Positions 40,426 through 43,222 of a stretch of 43,222 nucleotides of DNA are shown here, one piece after another. Positions within the stretch are counted from its first letter, which is position 1. Every line of letters starts with the position of its first letter. The translations under genes were made by a program, and so were the position numbers. Under the pieces are notes generated by a model that had not been told where the DNA came from, did not search any database, and saw only the letters and a list, made by a program, of their open reading frames with translations. This DNA is from Deinococcus yavapaiensis KR-236 (GTDB lineage: Bacteria; Deinococcota; Deinococci; Deinococcales; Deinococcaceae): contig NZ_QJSX01000027.1 of the NCBI RefSeq assembly GCF_003217515.1, forward strand, positions 1 through 43,222, given 5' to 3'.

Positions 40426-42990
40426 TTACCCGCCAAGGACTTGCAGCTTGGCGTGCGCGACGAGAAGACGCTTGAGGCCGTGCCCGGGGAAGTACACTTG
40501 CACTTCGCGCCGCTCGCCGCTGCCGCTGCCTCCCTGGATGATGCCCTCGCCGAACTTTTCGTGCGTGACGCGCAGAGGCGGACTGCTCGCGAGGCGTCGA
40601 CCGAGTTCGCGCGACGGCACGCCGACCTTCGCGCTGACTTCGGTGAGGCTGAGGCCGCGCAATTCCAAAAGTTCGCGCGCCTGCGCGAACCAGTCCTCGA
40701 GGCGTGCAGGAGGATCGGATTCGGCCACTTCATGAACGCTCTCCCCGAGGACTTCGGCGAGCAAGGCGTAAGCGCCACGCTTGTCGGTGGGACGGCGGTC
40801 GCCGGTTTCGAGGAAGGGGCTGAACGGTCGACCCACGGCAGTGCACTCGTAGCAGCCGTCGTCGCAACAAGGTCGACTGGCGATTCTCAAGGCGCGGCGC
40901 AAGAGGTCGTCGATGCTCTCGAAGGCGCGCCGCGTGACGCCCAGGCCTCCGAGCCAGTCGTCGTAGAGATAGAAGTAATTGTCCTTGCCTCCTCGAAAGG
41001 CGCCGCCGAGGTCGTTCTCGTCACAGGCGACGCGTTCGGGAACGAGTTTTTGCAAGAGGTTGAGCAGCGTATGCGCGACGCCCGTCGAGCCGTTCACACC
41101 GATTTCGAGGGCGCTCGTACGGAAGGGCGGAAGTTCCTTGACTTCCTCGAAAGCGTGCTCGGCGAGCTTCTGGTCTTGCATTCGGTCTTGGATGCGTCCA
41201 CCACAGGTTTTGCACGTCCGCTCGTGCAAGGTGGGCTCGCGGTCGCACTTGACGCACACGCGGGCGAAGACCTGGCGTAGCAGCGTGTAGCCGGTGTAGC
41301 GCCGAGTGACGAGCACCGAGCCGTGCCGGTAAGCGATGGGGCCGCGTTTCGTCCACTCGCTCATGGTGTGAGGCCGCACGTCTACGCTGTACGCTCCCCG
41401 AGTGAAGAGGTGCGGAGCGTCGTGCTTCTCGACGAGGATGGCGGTGCCGCTCGCGTGCTCTTCCCAGCGGACGACCCGGTAACTTTGCCCTTCGAGCGAG
41501 AAGATCGCGCCTTCGTGCTTCTCGGTGAGGGCGTAGTGCTCGCCGGGCTGCTCCAAGGTCGCCGAGAGGCTCGCTTCTCCGCGCGCTTCCCAATCGCGCG
41601 CGTCCACGACGCTGAACTTTCCGCTGCCTTCTCCACGCAGATTCCAGTAACGCCTCCTCGGCGCGGCGGGCCTTAGATTCGCGCTGGCGAGCTCCTCGAG
41701 ATGCCGCGCCTCGTGCTTCGGCGCGATGTACGCGTTGTCATGTTCGATCACGGCCTTTTCGATCGTTCCCGTCAGCAAGTCGCGGAAGTTTCCGGCGTTG
41801 CTGTAAAAGGCGTCGACGGGGTGGGGAAGACCTCGCTCGTCGAGGGCGGGCATGTACAGCACGAGCCCGGGGGAGACCCGTCCCGCTCGGCCCGCCATCT
41901 GCCGAAAAGCCATGCGTGAGCCGGGATAGCCGTCGAGGATGACGACTTCGAGATCGCCGATGTCCACGCCCGCTTCGAGCGCATTCGTCGCGAACATCAC
42001 GCCGCTTCTCGCTCGTCGGAACTCGCCCAGTCGTCCTTCGCGGTCGCTGACGCCCGCCATGTAGAGGTGCGAGGCGCGCGCGTACACGGGGTGCGTGCGG
42101 TACGTCGAGTAGAGGCGCGCGGCCCTCGACCGCCCACGGAAGAAGGCCAAGGTCTTGAGGTCGTGCGCGGTGGAGGCGCTCATGACCGCGTCCCAAAAGC
42201 GTCTCGGCTGTCCAGCGTGATCGGCGAGGTAGTAACGCTTGCCGTGTCTCGCCGCGCCAGACTCGCTGACTTCCACCGGGGTGATGCCTGTGAGCTCGCG
42301 CGCGAACTCGGCGGGATTGCCGATCGTGGCGGTTGAAAGGACGACCGTGGGATCGGCGCCGAGCGCCCTGGACAATTCGAGCAGTCGGCGCAGCATCCCG
42401 GCGACCTCGCTGCCGAAGCCACCTCGATACGTGTGCGCTTCGTCGAGGACGAGGAACTTCAGCCGTGCGAGAAAACGGTGGAGGGCCGGGTGCGTGAGGC
42501 TCCAGTGGAGCTTGTCGGGCGTCGCCGTGATCATTCGGACGTCGCTGCCGAACACGGCGTCCGGCCGCGCGGCGGCTTGAAAGGACCCGATTCGCCACGG
42601 AAAGCCGCCCGCTTCGCGGAACGCCTCGAGCTTGTCGCGTTGATCTTGGCCTAGCGCGACAAGCGGGTAGACGAACAGGGCGGTCGTGTCGGCTTCGCGG
42701 GCCAAGCCTTCGAACACGGCAGGAAAAAACGCGCCCGTCTTGCCGGACGCGGTCGGTGTCGTGACGATGACGTGCCGTCCCGCCCTCAGGTGTTCGTACA
42801 CCCGCGCTTGGTGGCTGTAAACGTCGGCGTGCCCGAAACCTGCGCGAACGTTCTCGGGCCATTCGAGCGTCGTGGCGGGAACGGTGACGGCGGGCGAGGG
42901 TAGGTCCTCGTGCAGCAAGGTCGCGTCACCCAGGACGTCTCGCAAAAAGCGTTCCAGACGTTCGAAGGGCGGCGGGGCGACGAGGCTCAC
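40426..42990 (-). CDS. MrfA/Hrq1-like DEAD-box helicase (DUF1998) with C-terminal Tudor-like module
   Basis: The 854-aa superfamily 2 helicase has Walker A TPTASGKT (78-85), DEAH (183-186), VVLSTATIGNP and FATNALEAGVDIGDLEVVILDGYPGS. QMAGRAGR is motif VI. Two zinc clusters are seen: CVKC...CKTC near 640-660, and CCDDGCYEC near 730, the latter being the DUF1998/MZB signature of Hrq1 and MrfA, which repair interstrand crosslinks. Residues 807-854 (RVTHEKFGEG...GLKRLLVAHAKL) resemble the PcrA/UvrD C-terminal Tudor domain, preceded by a winged-helix-like LSLTEVSAKVGVPSRELGR. GTG 42990 lies 6 nt after TACACT (43002-42997); an in-frame extension to 43185 overlaps a divergent promoter. Confidence 0.88.
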   Translation of the reverse strand: MSLVAPPPFERLERFLRDVLGDATLLHEDLPSPAVTVPATTLEWPENVRAGFGHADVYSHQARVYEHLRAGRHVIVTTPTASGKTGAFFPAVFEGLAREADTTALFVYPLVALGQDQRDKLEAFREAGGFPWRIGSFQAAARPDAVFGSDVRMITATPDKLHWSLTHPALHRFLARLKFLVLDEAHTYRGGFGSEVAGMLRRLLELSRALGADPTVVLSTATIGNPAEFARELTGITPVEVSESGAARHGKRYYLADHAGQPRRFWDAVMSASTAHDLKTLAFFRGRSRAARLYSTYRTHPVYARASHLYMAGVSDREGRLGEFRRARSGVMFATNALEAGVDIGDLEVVILDGYPGSRMAFRQMAGRAGRVSPGLVLYMPALDERGLPHPVDAFYSNAGNFRDLLTGTIEKAVIEHDNAYIAPKHEARHLEELASANLRPAAPRRRYWNLRGEGSGKFSVVDARDWEARGEASLSATLEQPGEHYALTEKHEGAIFSLEGQSYRVVRWEEHASGTAILVEKHDAPHLFTRGAYSVDVRPHTMSEWTKRGPIAYRHGSVLVTRRYTGYTLLRQVFARVCVKCDREPTLHERTCKTCGGRIQDRMQDQKLAEHAFEEVKELPPFRTSALEIGVNGSTGVAHTLLNLLQKLVPERVACDENDLGGAFRGGKDNYFYLYDDWLGGLGVTRRAFESIDDLLRRALRIASRPCCDDGCYECTAVGRPFSPFLETGDRRPTDKRGAYALLAEVLGESVHEVAESDPPARLEDWFAQARELLELRGLSLTEVSAKVGVPSRELGRRLASSPPLRVTHEKFGEGIIQGGSGSGERREVQVYFPGHGLKRLLVAHAKLQVLGG

Positions 42991-43045
42991 GTCCACAGTG
43001 TAGTGCGGTCGAGCTGAAGGCCAACCGGGTGCCTCAAGTGGGGTG

Positions 43046-43074
43046 TTGACAAGTTGAGGGTTTGGGACTATTCT
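43046..43074 (+). promoter_or_regulatory. Consensus sigma-70-type promoter at the right edge
   Basis: TTGACA (43046-43051) and TATTCT (43069-43074) are exactly 17 bp apart, the best promoter in the window. Transcription should start near 43081, divergent from the helicase gene, into a chain of hairpins. Confidence 0.85.
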
Positions 43075-43080
43075 TTCTGA

Positions 43081-43222
43081 GCCTTCAAGGAAGGCGAGCA
43101 GGATGACAAGGTGGAAGTGAGGAAGCGGGGCCATCCGACAGGATGGTGAAGACGGTCTCTCCCCCGAGAGGCTCCAGAGCTTCAAACGAAACCCTTACGG
43201 GGTTTCACAGCCACGCGAACAA
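43081..43222 (+). ncRNA. Candidate structured RNA or leader, cut by the window edge
   Basis: Starting at the predicted +1 there are four short perfect hairpins: GCCTTC/GAAGGC at 43081-43095, CCATCC/GGATGG at 43131-43146, CTCTC/GAGAG with a CCCC loop at 43157-43170, and GAAACCC/GGGTTTC at 43188-43206. None has a U-run, so they are not ordinary terminators. I do not recognise a known RNA family (not SRP, tmRNA, or RNase P by hallmark sequences). A five-codon frame, ATG ACA AGG TGG AAG TGA at 43105, and an ATG at 43143 open for 26 codons to the edge mean it could instead be an mRNA leader. Call confidence is modest. Confidence 0.4.

Noticed and set aside
43081..43222. tmRNA, SRP RNA or RNase P RNA at the right edge
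   Set aside because: No hallmark sequences of these RNAs are visible; left as an unassigned structured transcript.

Overview
The window looks like a chromosomal segment of a Deinococcus (Deinococcus-Thermus). It carries a SlpA-type SLH/coiled-coil/beta-barrel envelope protein next to a family II pyrophosphatase. It also carries DdrO, the radiation/desiccation-response repressor found essentially only in Deinococcus, with its Leu106-Arg107 cleavage site intact, and several small Deinococcus-restricted unknown proteins. GC content is high. Many start codons, including GTG, lie 6-7 nt after a TANNNT -10 box, which is the leaderless-mRNA arrangement described for Deinococcus. Apart from the tRNA and the candidate RNA at the right edge, the window is almost entirely protein-coding. 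I see no insertion sequence, prophage or CRISPR array.

Layout. 1-1300: tRNA-Gly(GCC), its terminator, and tgt (queuosine). 1300-8900: the large slpA with its own promoter and long leader, then ppaC-folC and an M32 carboxypeptidase. 8900-11260: a small unknown gene divergent from ddrO, a lipoprotein, and arginase. 11400-14200: yceD (DUF177), moaC, two unknown genes and rpmF (ribosome-linked). 14250-18600: nucleoside hydrolase, membrane acyltransferase, a PAS-GAF histidine-kinase-like protein lacking its phospho-accepting His, and a YgjP-type metallopeptidase. 18684-21400: an archaeal-style XPB helicase with its Bax1 (DUF790) nuclease partner. 21400-30300: single-domain response regulator, CorC/HlyC-like CBS membrane protein, two unknown proteins, NagZ-type GH3, LCP cell-wall ligase, GH13 alpha-glucosidase and a solitary branched-chain-amino-acid-type binding protein. 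30386-33000: comEA-comEC DNA uptake operon. 33025-36860: DedA protein, HAD phosphatase, Ser/Thr kinase, and a three-gene unknown/UPF0173 operon. 36900-40430: degenerate SDR plus nrdR (ATGA overlap), zinc-ribbon mini-protein, Nudix hydrolase and dnaB. 40426-43002: a large DUF1998/MrfA-Hrq1-like helicase ending in a PcrA/UvrD-like Tudor module. 43046-43222: a consensus promoter followed at once by a chain of hairpins, cut off by the window edge.

Themes. Genome maintenance and DNA traffic dominate the recognisable functions: DdrO, XPB-Bax1, MrfA-like helicase, ComEA/ComEC, DnaB, NrdR and Nudix. The envelope is served by SlpA, LCP, NagZ, acyltransferase and DedA. Points most worth a second look are the XPB-Bax1 pair, the helicase-Tudor fusion, the His-less kinase, the ddrO control region shared with a small unknown gene, the structured transcript at the right edge, and the window-wide leaderless start architecture. 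All functional calls are from reading translated sequence and motifs; no database search was run.
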